64,000 nt of DNA from Fredinandcohnia onubensis. GTDB lineage: Bacteria > Bacillota > Bacilli > Bacillales > Bacillaceae_L. Each line of letters opens with the position of its first letter. Position 1 is the stretch's first letter. Made by a program: the position numbers and the translations under genes. A model generated the notes under the pieces. That model was not told the DNA's origin, did no database searches, and saw nothing but the letters and a program-made list of their open reading frames with translations. Shown here one piece after another: positions 53,384-62,444 of this stretch. The stretch lies in contig NZ_NSEA01000009.1 in NCBI RefSeq assembly GCF_002734285.1, positions 228,393 to 292,392 on the forward strand, in the 5' to 3' direction.

Positions 53384-53596
53384 ATGAAAAATTTAAATGA
53401 GGGTTCCAATCACGATATCCCAAAGAATACACCATTAAATCCAGTTTTCGGAATGTCAAATGCCCTAGACACAAATAATCCTTTTCTTTCTGAATCTGCC
53501 TATGCGGGTAATTCGGTTGATGAGCATACGACATTAGAACAAGCAAACTCCTATCTAGCCGAAAAAGAGCTTGGACAAATAAATGAAAATTCATAG
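53384..53596 (+). CDS. Small hypothetical protein, 70 residues
   Basis: A 70-residue hydrophilic protein rich in Asn, Ser and Glu, no Cys, no membrane segment. A strong GGAGGTGG ribosome site precedes the ATG. The composition resembles small unstructured spore or stress proteins of bacilli, but I do not recognise the family. Located between the IDEAL gene and a palindrome-rich region before comK. Confidence 0.65.
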   Translation: MKNLNEGSNHDIPKNTPLNPVFGMSNALDTNNPFLSESAYAGNSVDEHTTLEQANSYLAEKELGQINENS

Positions 53597-53659
53597 AAAT
53601 GAACTTGGTGGTCTTCTTTTAAAAATGTTTTTATCTTATTAAAGAGCATTTTAACTATA

Positions 53660-53785
53660 TACAGTCGGGGTTGGTACCCCGTCTGAATAAGTTAAAGCCT
53701 CCGGCGGATGTCACGATTTTTCAAAGGTAAGTTTTCGAGCATGCTCGAAAAAAATCGGACGCAAATACGCCTTGGCGTATTTGAT
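53660..53785. repeat. Palindrome-rich intergenic element upstream of comK
   Basis: In 53597-53909 there is no gene. It holds nested inverted repeats: CGGGGT/ACCCCG (53667-53682), TTTTCGAGCATGCTCGAAAA (53732-53751, a perfect 20-base palindrome) inside CGATTTTT/AAAAATCG, and 10-bp arms CAAATACGCC/GGCGTATTTG around TT (53762-53783). It also contains GCCTCCGGCGGATGTCACGA. It is more GC-rich than its flanks and looks like a mobile intergenic repeat of bacilli, a recollection I cannot check. Confidence 0.6.
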
Positions 53786-53909
53786 TAAGAAATTCCACTC
53801 TTTTTTTTGTGAATTTTTTGTGAACTGTATAGTTATAAATACCTAGAAGTGCTAATATGAAAGTGCTTCCATTAGTGGAATATTATAATAATTTGAAGGG
53901 GATGAATAG

Positions 53910-54464
53910 ATGGATGTTAAGCAAACGAATTATCTGATGGAATATGAAATTAATCCAGACACAATGGCAGTATTACCTATAGAAATAGGAAAAAATACTT
54001 GCTCAAGGGTGCTTGAAGTTGAAGGTGAATACGTTGTAGCCATGAAGCCGACTGAGATCGTCGACCGAAGCTGCCGTTATTTTGGAAGCTCACTTAAGGG
54101 CAGGCAAGAAGGGACACGTGAAATCATGGGAGTGACTCATAAAGCCCCGATTATTGTTGAAGCGTCTAATAAGATTTTTTTATTTCCAACCTCATCGCCA
54201 ACAAAGCAAGACTGTGCATGGCTATCTCATAACTATGTTTCAGATTGTAGATATAGTGTGAATGAGAACACAACTGTTATTTTTACAAATAAACAAGCTA
54301 TAAAATTGCAAATTTCGAAAGGATCCTTCCAAAACCAACTCCATAGAACTGCACAACTGCGAACGATTGTTACCAATAGAATGGACAAGCCTAATAAACG
54401 CATTAATTTTATACTAAATCCTCAAAACAATGAAAGTATACCAAATCAATCTGATCACCAATAA
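53910..54464 (+). CDS. comK: Competence transcription factor ComK
   Basis: A 184-residue protein. The signature RSCRYFGSSLKGRQEGTREIMGVTHKAPI...FLFPTSSPTKQDCAWLSHNYV is that of ComK (192 residues in B. subtilis). ComK binds AT-boxes as a tetramer and activates DNA-uptake and recombination genes. AAGGGGA ribosome site 7-8 bases before ATG. No clear AAAA-N5-TTTT AT-box pair was found upstream by eye. Context with yhjD, yhjE and sipV matches B. subtilis. Confidence 0.93.
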   Translation: MDVKQTNYLMEYEINPDTMAVLPIEIGKNTCSRVLEVEGEYVVAMKPTEIVDRSCRYFGSSLKGRQEGTREIMGVTHKAPIIVEASNKIFLFPTSSPTKQDCAWLSHNYVSDCRYSVNENTTVIFTNKQAIKLQISKGSFQNQLHRTAQLRTIVTNRMDKPNKRINFILNPQNNESIPNQSDHQ

Positions 54465-54496
54465 TGTATTAGTTTCCAGTATTACATTTGTTAAAC

Positions 54497-54862
54497 TCAA
54501 TCATTGTCATTTTTTTCGATGAAATAAGATTCAAGCAACTGTTGAACTTCATTTCGAATCCGTGGGTTAAAGTAGTTATGTTCCTCTTCATAGCCTCGAT
54601 ACATGAATGAAAATAATGTGAATGCCTCATCTCTTTGTTTTTCCCATACCTTCATATTTTTCTTTTTCATTTGCAGTTTAATTGTATAGAGGTCTTTTTG
54701 AACCTTCTTCATTGTATGTTCAAGTAAATGGAGATACGGCTTTTTTAACTTAAAGCCAGCTGTTTCTATTGCTGTCAGATCACGATTAAGGATGGTAAGA
54801 ACCATTGGTAAAAAGATAGCTTTTTCAAAAATAGCTCGGTCATCCTCAGGTATTCTTGTCAT
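54497..54862 (-). CDS. yhjD: YhjD-like hypothetical protein
   Basis: A 121-residue cytoplasmic, highly charged helical protein starting MTRIPEDDRAIFEKAIFLP. From memory, this matches B. subtilis YhjD. ATG 54862 follows AGAGGGA; the longer frame adds a hydrophobic leader without a ribosome site. Convergent with comK, divergent from the S9 peptidase. Function unknown. Confidence 0.85.
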   Translation of the reverse strand: MTRIPEDDRAIFEKAIFLPMVLTILNRDLTAIETAGFKLKKPYLHLLEHTMKKVQKDLYTIKLQMKKKNMKVWEKQRDEAFTLFSFMYRGYEEEHNYFNPRIRNEVQQLLESYFIEKNDND

Positions 54863-55032
54863 GATTATCCCTCTTTTTTTAGAACGTATGTTTGTATATA
54901 TAATAAGACATATTTTTAGAAGAATCAAGAAGAGAGAAGGAAAAAGTATTTCTAGTGTCGAAATACTTTTAATAGTGGTGCATAATGTATGAGGTACTAC
55001 TTTGACAATTCGCAAAAAAGGACGGGAGAAGA

Positions 55033-57024
55033 ATGACAGAGATAAAACGTAGAGGCATCGTAGCAGAGGATTTATATGAATTAAAAACAGTCAATGATCC
55101 ACAGTTTTCTCCAGATGGAAGCAAATATGTGTTTGTGGAAACTGAAATTAATAAGGATAAGCACGAGTATAACTCACACTTATATGTTGGCACTGTTGAA
55201 GGTAAGGTAACTCAATGGACTTTTGGCGATGTGAGAGACGGTTCGCCACGATGGTCCCCAAATGGAGAAGCAATTGCATTTGTATCGAATCGTTCTGGAA
55301 AACAGCAAATCTATTGCTTACATACAAACGGTGGTGAAGCAAAACAAATTACATATTGTGCAAACGGGGCACGAAATCCGATCTGGTCACCGGATGGTTC
55401 AAAGATCTTATTTACTACTTCATTAGCACATGACGAGAGCGTCACGGATAAAGAAAAGAAGAAGAAAGACGAAGATGAGAAAAAACTTGAACCGATGGTT
55501 GTCGAAAGAATTCGTTATAAATCTGATGCGGCAGGATTTTTAGATAATAAGAATCAACATCTTGCATTGGTAGATGTAGCTACTGGTGCAGTGGAGCAAT
55601 TAACATCAGGGGAAAATGATTATACGGCAGGAAGTTGGTCTCCAGATGGATCTAAACTTACATTTGTAGGAGATATCAGTGAGGATTCAGATTATAATTT
55701 GATTTCGGATGTCTATGTGATGTCGCTTAAAGATAAGAGCTATGAAAAGATTACGAATGGCACAGGTAACTTTGCTACCCCTTCTTGGTCACCGGATGGC
55801 CAATATATTGCATTAATTGGGCATGAACAAGAATTTGCAGGTGCCACTTTACCAAAGATTTGGTTATATTCAAATGAAAGTGCCGAGCTTTCTTGTTTAA
55901 CAAGTGAGTTAGATGCATATGTAGGGGATTGTGTTGCTGCCGACTTCCAATTAGGTGGTTCAAATCCTGGTGTTATTTGGAACGAAGATAGCAGAAGTTT
56001 CTACTTTCTGTTAAGTAATCATGGCAGCACAGGAGTTTATTATGGTTCAATTGAGGGTGAAATCTATCCATCCTTATTCGAGAACCAGCATGTATTTGCA
56101 CTAACAGTAAAAAATCATAAGGCAGTTGTTGGTATCAGTAAACCAAATGAACCAGGAGATCTATATTATTTAGATTTAAGTACTGGCGATATAAATCGAC
56201 TCACAAATGTAAATGAAGTGTTTTTACAGAATATTGAATTAGCAGATGCGCAAAGCTTTACATTTAATGCTCCAGATGGCTGGGAAATTAATGGTTGGGT
56301 GATGAAGCCAGTTGGTTATGAAGAAGGTAAAAAGTATCCAACAATTATTGAGGTACATGGTGGTCCTCATGCGATGTATGCTAATACGTATTTCCATGAG
56401 TTTCAAGTGTTAACTAGCAAGGGATTTGTTGTTGTCTTTACAAATCCACGTGGAAGTCATGGCTATGGGCAACAATTTGTTGATGCTGTTCGAGGTGATT
56501 ATGGCGGCAAGGATTATTTAGATGTGATGGCAGCAACTGATTATGCTGTGGAGCATTTTGACTTTGTTGATGAAACAAAGCTTGGTGTAACAGGTGGCAG
56601 CTATGGCGGTTTCATGACGAATTGGATTGTAGGTCATACAAATCGATTTAAGGCTGCGGTTACACAACGTTCGATTTCAAACTGGCTTAGCTTTTATGGG
56701 GTAAGTGATATTGGATACTTCTTTACTGAGTGGGAGTTAAAAGGGAATTTCCTTGAAGATCCTGAAAAGTTATGGAATCACTCACCACTCAAATATGTGG
56801 GGAATGTAGAAACTCCTTTATTAATCATCCATGGTGAGCGTGATTTCCGTTGTCCAATCGAACAGGCAGAGCAGTTCTATGTTGCCTTGAAACACCAAAA
56901 GAAACCAACAAAATTTGTTCGTTTCCCAGGTGCTAACCATGAATTATCTAGAAGTGGAAATCCAAAATTAAGAGTGGCCCGCCTTGACCATATAAAAGAT
57001 TGGTTTGTAGAATATCTCGTATAA
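55033..57024 (+). CDS. S9-family prolyl oligopeptidase / acylaminoacyl peptidase
   Basis: A 663-residue peptidase. The N-terminal two thirds form a WD/TolB-like beta-propeller with repeated SPDGSK/SWSPDG motifs. The C-terminal alpha/beta hydrolase has the nucleophile Ser in VTGGSYGGFM, the Asp in HGERDFRCPIEQAE and the His in GANHELSRSG. It resembles B. subtilis YuxL. Cytoplasmic; cleaves short peptides. GACGGGAG ribosome site, ATG start. Confidence 0.92.
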   Translation: MTEIKRRGIVAEDLYELKTVNDPQFSPDGSKYVFVETEINKDKHEYNSHLYVGTVEGKVTQWTFGDVRDGSPRWSPNGEAIAFVSNRSGKQQIYCLHTNGGEAKQITYCANGARNPIWSPDGSKILFTTSLAHDESVTDKEKKKKDEDEKKLEPMVVERIRYKSDAAGFLDNKNQHLALVDVATGAVEQLTSGENDYTAGSWSPDGSKLTFVGDISEDSDYNLISDVYVMSLKDKSYEKITNGTGNFATPSWSPDGQYIALIGHEQEFAGATLPKIWLYSNESAELSCLTSELDAYVGDCVAADFQLGGSNPGVIWNEDSRSFYFLLSNHGSTGVYYGSIEGEIYPSLFENQHVFALTVKNHKAVVGISKPNEPGDLYYLDLSTGDINRLTNVNEVFLQNIELADAQSFTFNAPDGWEINGWVMKPVGYEEGKKYPTIIEVHGGPHAMYANTYFHEFQVLTSKGFVVVFTNPRGSHGYGQQFVDAVRGDYGGKDYLDVMAATDYAVEHFDFVDETKLGVTGGSYGGFMTNWIVGHTNRFKAAVTQRSISNWLSFYGVSDIGYFFTEWELKGNFLEDPEKLWNHSPLKYVGNVETPLLIIHGERDFRCPIEQAEQFYVALKHQKKPTKFVRFPGANHELSRSGNPKLRVARLDHIKDWFVEYLV

Positions 57025-57030
57025 GAATTG

Positions 57031-57063
57031 AAAAGACACTAGACCTAAATGCTAGTGTCTTTT
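57031..57063 (+). terminator. Terminator after the S9 peptidase
   Basis: A perfect 12-bp stem AAAAGACACTAG / CTAGTGTCTTTT, nine-base loop, then T-rich. Confidence 0.85.
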
Positions 57064-57081
57064 TCTATGTGAAAATTATTT

Positions 57082-57111
57082 TTGGTAGTAATGCCCAATT
57101 GGGTGTACAAT
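57082..57111 (+). promoter_or_regulatory. Putative sigma-A promoter before yhjE
   Basis: TTGGTA (57082-57087), 18-base spacer, TACAAT (57106-57111). The spacer contains the 10-base palindrome CCCAATTGGG, an operator-like feature. Confidence 0.5.
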
Positions 57112-57140
57112 AAGGGTAGTAAGTTAACAAGGAGATTCTT

Positions 57141-57761
57141 ATGGACATAGAAGCAATTAAAGAACTCATTACACTGAAAAATATTGAAGAATTATTGAAG
57201 GATTATCGGTCATTTGGTCCATTGCCTGGAATTTTTCTTCCAATGTTAGAAGCGTTTCTCCCGTTTCTACCACTTGTTGCATTTGTCGTAGCGAATGCGA
57301 ATGCATTTGGACTTTGGCTTGGGTTTTTGTATTCATGGGTAGGGGCAATTGGAGGTTCTCTCCTTGTCTTTTTCCTAGTTCGTAAGTATGGTCAAAAAAG
57401 ATTCTTTTCATTTGTCAGTCGCCATAAAAAGGTGAAAGGTCTTATTAACTGGGTTGAACGGCACGGATTTGGTCCAATATTCCTCCTATTATGTTTTCCA
57501 TTTACCCCATCAGCGGCAATTAATCTAGTAGCCGGGCTTTCAAGAGTAAGTACACCTCAATTTGTTTTAGCAGTTTTAAGTGGAAAATTAGTAATGATAT
57601 TCACTATTAGCTTCATAGGCTATGATATACGAGCTCTTTTTCAACAACCAGTTCGAACGATAATTGTAGTTATTATTATATTTGTACTATGGATTGTAGG
57701 TAAAAGAGTAGAAGCAAGGTTAAAAGTAAAGCCGACTCGTCTTAAGGAAGATGAGGCATAA
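57141..57761 (+). CDS. yhjE: TVP38/TMEM64 (SNARE-associated) family membrane protein YhjE
   Basis: A 206-residue multi-pass protein of the DedA/VTT superfamily. Amphipathic re-entrant segment PLPGIFLPMLEAFLPFLPLVAFV and the LLCFPFTPSAAINLVAGLS motif are present. Such proteins act in lipid movement across the membrane. AAGGAGA ribosome site. Followed at 30 bases by sipV, as in B. subtilis. Confidence 0.88.
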   Translation: MDIEAIKELITLKNIEELLKDYRSFGPLPGIFLPMLEAFLPFLPLVAFVVANANAFGLWLGFLYSWVGAIGGSLLVFFLVRKYGQKRFFSFVSRHKKVKGLINWVERHGFGPIFLLLCFPFTPSAAINLVAGLSRVSTPQFVLAVLSGKLVMIFTISFIGYDIRALFQQPVRTIIVVIIIFVLWIVGKRVEARLKVKPTRLKEDEA

Positions 57762-57791
57762 AAAAATGCTAAAGTGAAGGGTGGAGTTTAG

Positions 57792-58352
57792 GTGGAGGAA
57801 ACCCCAGCAAAGAATAAACATCATTTTTCTTTTGTTAAATCTTTAGGAATCAGTTTGATCATTGTTGTTTTTTTAAGAACCTTCTTTTTTACAAACTACA
57901 TAGTCGAGGGTGAATCAATGATGCCAACCCTCGAGGATGGAAACCTCCTAATGGTCAACAAGCTTGGAATGAAAATTGGGGAGCTTGACCGCTTTGATAT
58001 TGTTGTATTCCATAAAAATAAAGAAGAAGATTTTGTTAAACGGGTTATTGGATTGCCAGGGGATCATATTGAGTATCGTGACGATGTACTTTATGTAAAC
58101 GGAAAGAGTGTTTCCGAACCATTTTTAGATACGTTTAAAAAGGAACTATTCGTTGGGCAATTAACAGGTGACTTTACCCTTGAAGAAGTGGCAGGAAAAT
58201 CAACAGTTCCCGAAAATCATATTTTCGTTATTGGCGATAATCGTATAGACAGTTGGGATAGTCGCCATTTTGGTTTTGTAAAGATGGAACAAGTTGTGGG
58301 AAAGGTTAATATTAAATACTGGCCTTTCGACAAAATGGAACTATTAAACTAA
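57792..58352 (+). CDS. sipV: Signal peptidase I SipV
   Basis: A 186-residue type I signal peptidase. One N-terminal membrane segment (about 17-34), nucleophile Ser42 in GESMMPTL, general base Lys83 in VKRVIGLPGD and the box E GDNRIDSWDSRHFG. Ser/Lys at 42/83 agrees with SipS numbering. GTG start after AAGGGTGG. Cleaves signal peptides outside the membrane. Confidence 0.94.
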   Translation: MEETPAKNKHHFSFVKSLGISLIIVVFLRTFFFTNYIVEGESMMPTLEDGNLLMVNKLGMKIGELDRFDIVVFHKNKEEDFVKRVIGLPGDHIEYRDDVLYVNGKSVSEPFLDTFKKELFVGQLTGDFTLEEVAGKSTVPENHIFVIGDNRIDSWDSRHFGFVKMEQVVGKVNIKYWPFDKMELLN

Positions 58353-58383
58353 GAAGAACTTAATAAATTATCTATAACATCAC

Positions 58384-58412
58384 AAAGAACTCAGTCAAAA
58401 TTCGAGTTCTTT
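58384..58412 (+). terminator. Terminator after sipV
   Basis: A 9-bp stem AAAGAACTC / GAGTTCTTT and T-tail. Confidence 0.75.
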
Positions 58413-58476
58413 TTTAGCTTGGATATGATAAAATAGTACCAAAATTATCAATTTTTAGAAGAAGGGAGGTTTTGGG

Positions 58477-61400
58477 ATGGGTACCAAGATACAAGTTCTA
58501 CAAACAAAAATTACTCCACCGAACTTAAAGGACACCGTATTAAGAAGACCTTCATTAATGAAGAAAATGAAAACGATTCCAAGATATCCGCTAACCATCC
58601 TCCATTCTGGAGCAGGATATGGTAAAACAACTGCACTTGCATCTTTTATTCGTGATCAGAAAAAGTTGTCGTGTTGGTATAGTGTAGGACCAAATGATGA
58701 TGACATTATTCCATTTTTAATATATGTGGTCTATGCTATACGGAAAAATCACCACGGTTTTGGAACAGAACTCCTGCTTTATGTTGAAAATATTGAACGG
58801 TATGTACGTGATGAAGAAATACGAACCCTTTGCTCGTTATTTATCAATGAAATTACCATACTAGATTCGAGTATTATGCTTGTCATCGATGATTACCATT
58901 TGATTCAGCATTCTTCTTCAATTGACCAGTGGATGACATGGTTGATTCAACATCTTCCACCTAATTTAAATCTTGTAATCTCAAGTAGGAAAAAACCTTC
59001 CTGGGCTTTTCTGACTTCGATGATTGTGAAAGAGGAACTCTTAGAGATACGGCAGCGCGACCTTATGTTTTCGTATGATGAGGTTGAAGTCCTGTTAAGT
59101 GATTTGTACGAAGGGGATATGACTGAGAAAGAAATTGAAAAAATCTTTTCACTAACAGAAGGATGGATTATTGCAATTGGCATGATTCGCCAACAGCTTT
59201 CTTCTGACGGTGGATTGGAATCAATTCTTAATAATAAATCAAAATCACTTGATGAGTTATTTCGTTTCCTTGCGATGGAAGTGTTTATGAAACAACCTCC
59301 AATGATTCAGCAATTTCTTGAAAATACCTGCATTTTTGAAGAAGTAAATGGAAAAGTATGTGATGAGGTATTAGGAATACGAAGTTCAGCAGAAATGTTA
59401 AAAGAGCTTTCTGACCATAATCTTTTTTTACTTTCGATTGGAGAAGGGCAGTATCGCTACCATGCTTTGTTTAAGGAGTTTCTTGAGCAAAGGTTATTCT
59501 CGACGAATGATCGGCACTTTTATAACCTCCATATTCAAACTGCAAGATATTATCAACGAATTGGTGATTATAATCAAGCAATATATCATCTTGAGGCAAT
59601 TCGAGACTTTGAGAAAATAGCAGAAATTCTACACCATTATGGAGCGAAAATGATTCAAAACGGGCAACTTGAGGGTTTGTTGGACCGGATTAAAAACATT
59701 CCAGAATCTCTTATGAATCATTATTACCTATTATGGCTATATAAGGGGGAAGCATTGAGGTACCGGTGCTCCTATGAAGAGGCTGAGGCTTGTTACATAA
59801 AAACAATACACCTGGCAGAGTCTGCGAGAGACCTTCTGAGTTTAAGCAAGGCATATGAGGGACAAGCAAGAATCTATCTTGATACAATCCAGCCGGGTAA
59901 AGCCGAGCGCTATTTATTACAGGCGATTGAGGCTCTTGAAGAAAATGAGTCCTCCTCTAATGAAGATAAAAGTAAATTATACCAATTAATGGCTGAAAAC
60001 CTTGCAAATGCGGGCCAAGCAAATAAAGCGAAAAAATGGTTTGAAAAAGGGAGAAGCTTAAATATTCCACTATTAGATGGAAACTTGGAATCTAGGCTTT
60101 ATTTACGAACTGGTAAACTTGTAGAAGCGAAAAAAATTCTTACACAAAAGAAAGTGGTTGAAAGTAATCAGAAAACCATTCATTTACAGCAATCTCATCG
60201 CGAAACAGATCTACTGTTATCCTTAATTGAAGCTTTTATGGGCAATGGTCAAGCGGCAAAAGAGCTCGCAGAATCCGGGATAAAGCAAGGAGTTCAATTT
60301 CAAGCACCATTTGTTGAGGCTTGTGGCTGGATGCGCATGGGACATGCGGTGCAATTACTCGATAAATATGATTCTTCATTAGCATTACAATGCTATGAAA
60401 CAGCTCTTGAAATTATGGATGAAATAAATGTATCAAGAGGAAAGGCAGAACCCTTGATGGGCTTATGTCTTTTAAATGGAAATCGAGGATTATATGACCG
60501 GGCCATTGAATATGGCAATAGGGCCTTGGATGAGACAGAAAAGGTTAAGGACGCATGGCTATCTGCACTAATTTTATTATGCATGGGAATATCTTCTGTT
60601 CATAATGAAAAATGGGAGGAAGCTGAACAATATTTAACAAGATGCGAGGCTTTGTATATAAATTGTGGTGACCAATATGGAATTGTACTAACGCAGCTTT
60701 GGTTTGCATTTCTCTATTTTCATCAGAAGAACGGAGCAGCTTTTAAAGGTTTCATTACGAACTTTCTCAAGAAACTGCAGGTCGGAGGATATGATTTTAT
60801 CCTTACAAAACGAACGACTTTTGGACCGCTAGATTTATATAATATTATGCCTTTATTACTAGAAGCTCAGAGGGAAGGAATTCATCTTCCGTATGTAAAT
60901 CAATTGCTAAATGACCTAGGATATTCAAATATCACATCACATCCTGGTTACACATTACGAATTCAAACTTTAGGTAAATTTCGAGTGTGGCTTGGTAGTC
61001 AAGAGGTGGAAGAATCTGATTGGCAGCGTGGAAAGGCTAAGGAGTTGCTTGAGCTTTTTGTAACGATGCGAAATCGAATGGTTGCACGCGAAGAAATATT
61101 TGCGATGCTTTGGCCAGAGCATGAAGAAGCAGCAGCAGCGAGAGATTTTAAAGTTGCTTTAAATGCCTTAAACAATGCATTAGAGCCAAACCGTGTCGCT
61201 AGATCAACTCCTTTTTTTATCCAACGGATTGGATCATCTTATGGATTGAATCAGGAAGCTGGCTATCAGTTAGATATTATCGAATTTGAAGAATGGATCC
61301 ATGCGGGTTTGCATGAAAAGGATACGGACCAGATTATCAAATGCTTACGGCGGGCATTAGAATACTATGAAGGTGATTATTTACCGAACCGAAGATATGA

Positions 61401-61713
61401 AGATTGGTGTTTGGGTGAGAGGGAGAGGCTCCAAGTATTATTTTTACGGGGTGCTGAACGCATTGCGCAAGGCTTTGTTCAAACGGAAGAATTTGAAGAA
61501 GCCATTTATTGGTGTGAACAAATTCTAGCAAAGGATCGTACATGGGAAGAAGCATATCGATTATTGATGTTTTGCTACTATCATAAAAACAACCGTCCCC
61601 AAGCAATCAAGTGGTATAGAAAATGTGTTGCGGCATTAGAGGAAGAACTAGGAGTAGAGCCAATGCAACCAACAAAACAAATGTACGAAATGGTCCTTCA
61701 AACACAAAAATAG
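58477..61713 (+). CDS. Large MalT/SARP-type transcriptional regulator (AAA ATPase, TPR, BTAD)
   Basis: A 1078-residue STAND-like regulator. Walker A SGAGYGKTT at about 44-52, Walker B-like IMLVIDDYHLI about 130, a MalT-like winged-helix, then many TPR-type helical repeats (about 380-800), and a C-terminal OmpR-like winged helix (LRIQTLGKFRVWLGSQEVEE...) with a bacterial transcriptional activator domain to the end. Related proteins act as ATP-dependent switches sensing a small ligand. Ribosome site GAAGGGAGG. It precedes a TetR gene and an acyl-CoA ligase and may regulate them. Confidence 0.88.
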   Translation: MGTKIQVLQTKITPPNLKDTVLRRPSLMKKMKTIPRYPLTILHSGAGYGKTTALASFIRDQKKLSCWYSVGPNDDDIIPFLIYVVYAIRKNHHGFGTELLLYVENIERYVRDEEIRTLCSLFINEITILDSSIMLVIDDYHLIQHSSSIDQWMTWLIQHLPPNLNLVISSRKKPSWAFLTSMIVKEELLEIRQRDLMFSYDEVEVLLSDLYEGDMTEKEIEKIFSLTEGWIIAIGMIRQQLSSDGGLESILNNKSKSLDELFRFLAMEVFMKQPPMIQQFLENTCIFEEVNGKVCDEVLGIRSSAEMLKELSDHNLFLLSIGEGQYRYHALFKEFLEQRLFSTNDRHFYNLHIQTARYYQRIGDYNQAIYHLEAIRDFEKIAEILHHYGAKMIQNGQLEGLLDRIKNIPESLMNHYYLLWLYKGEALRYRCSYEEAEACYIKTIHLAESARDLLSLSKAYEGQARIYLDTIQPGKAERYLLQAIEALEENESSSNEDKSKLYQLMAENLANAGQANKAKKWFEKGRSLNIPLLDGNLESRLYLRTGKLVEAKKILTQKKVVESNQKTIHLQQSHRETDLLLSLIEAFMGNGQAAKELAESGIKQGVQFQAPFVEACGWMRMGHAVQLLDKYDSSLALQCYETALEIMDEINVSRGKAEPLMGLCLLNGNRGLYDRAIEYGNRALDETEKVKDAWLSALILLCMGISSVHNEKWEEAEQYLTRCEALYINCGDQYGIVLTQLWFAFLYFHQKNGAAFKGFITNFLKKLQVGGYDFILTKRTTFGPLDLYNIMPLLLEAQREGIHLPYVNQLLNDLGYSNITSHPGYTLRIQTLGKFRVWLGSQEVEESDWQRGKAKELLELFVTMRNRMVAREEIFAMLWPEHEEAAAARDFKVALNALNNALEPNRVARSTPFFIQRIGSSYGLNQEAGYQLDIIEFEEWIHAGLHEKDTDQIIKCLRRALEYYEGDYLPNRRYEDWCLGERERLQVLFLRGAERIAQGFVQTEEFEEAIYWCEQILAKDRTWEEAYRLLMFCYYHKNNRPQAIKWYRKCVAALEEELGVEPMQPTKQMYEMVLQTQK

Positions 61714-61730
61714 ATAATAGATTGTCCAAT

Positions 61731-61753
61731 AAACTACTACAGGATAGTAGTTT
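61731..61753 (+). terminator. Terminator after the SARP-type regulator
   Basis: A 9-bp stem AAACTACTA / TAGTAGTTT, loop CAGGA, then GTTTTTTTT. Confidence 0.88.
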
Positions 61754-61775
61754 GTTTTTTTTGTGAAAAAAGTTG

Positions 61776-61803
61776 TTGTAAAATTCTAAAATTTGCATAT
61801 AAT
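61776..61803 (+). promoter_or_regulatory. Sigma-A promoter of the TetR-acyl-CoA ligase unit
   Basis: TTGTAA (61776-61781), 16-base spacer, TATAAT (61798-61803), 20 bases before the GTG start. The AAATT-rich spacer could hold the TetR operator. Confidence 0.65.
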
Positions 61804-61823
61804 AAAACTGAGAGGTGATTCAG

Positions 61824-62429
61824 GTGTCAAAAACAATTAAGTCTGAAGAAAAAGTATTGACTCAAAAAGGGTTAGAAACAAGAGAGAAACTATTACGTGC
61901 AGCAGAGGAGGTATTTGGACAAAAGGGATACTATGAAACTTCAATTGTAAATATTTCACAAGAAGCCAATGTTGCTCAGGGTACATTTTATAATTATTTT
62001 CCCTCAAAAAAAGATATCTTTGACGAACTAATTAGACAATATAGTCGTGAACTTCGTTTAGCAATAAAAGAAGAAATGAGTAAATCCAAAAATTTCGAAG
62101 ATGCACAAAGGAAAGGTTTCAAGGCTTTCTTTAATTGGGTAAAGAGCCGTAGAAATTTATATAGTATTGTTCAACAAGCGGTAGTGGTCGATAAAGACCT
62201 TTATCGATGGTACTATGATAAACTCGCAAATGGATTTTTAAAAAGTCTTACTACTGGAATCGAAGTTGGGGAATTTAAAGAAATTGATCAAGAAACGGTT
62301 GCGTATTGTTTAATGTCAATTGGTCAATTTCTTGGAATGAGATGGGTATATTGGGAACAACAGGATGTCCCAGAGGAGGCGTTTGAAGCAGCAATGACAC
62401 TAATATTTGATGGACTTAAAAAGGAATAA
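61824..62429 (+). CDS. TetR/AcrR-family regulator
   Basis: A 201-residue repressor. Helix-turn-helix TREKLLRAAEEVFGQKGYYETSIVNISQEANVAQGTFYNYFPSKKDIFDELI lies at about 20-70, followed by a helical ligand domain. Start GTG 61824 follows GAGAGGTGATT. It lies 15 bases before an acyl-CoA ligase, suggesting control by acyl-CoA, as FadR-like TetR proteins do. Confidence 0.88.
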   Translation: MSKTIKSEEKVLTQKGLETREKLLRAAEEVFGQKGYYETSIVNISQEANVAQGTFYNYFPSKKDIFDELIRQYSRELRLAIKEEMSKSKNFEDAQRKGFKAFFNWVKSRRNLYSIVQQAVVVDKDLYRWYYDKLANGFLKSLTTGIEVGEFKEIDQETVAYCLMSIGQFLGMRWVYWEQQDVPEEAFEAAMTLIFDGLKKE

Positions 62430-62444
62430 CAAGGAGGAGACTTT

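Noticed and set aside
53660..53785. CRISPR array
   Set aside because: The repeats are single inverted repeats, not regularly spaced direct repeats.
53786..53909. ComK AT-boxes (AAAA-N5-TTTT) for autoregulation
   Set aside because: No clear pair found by eye upstream of comK.
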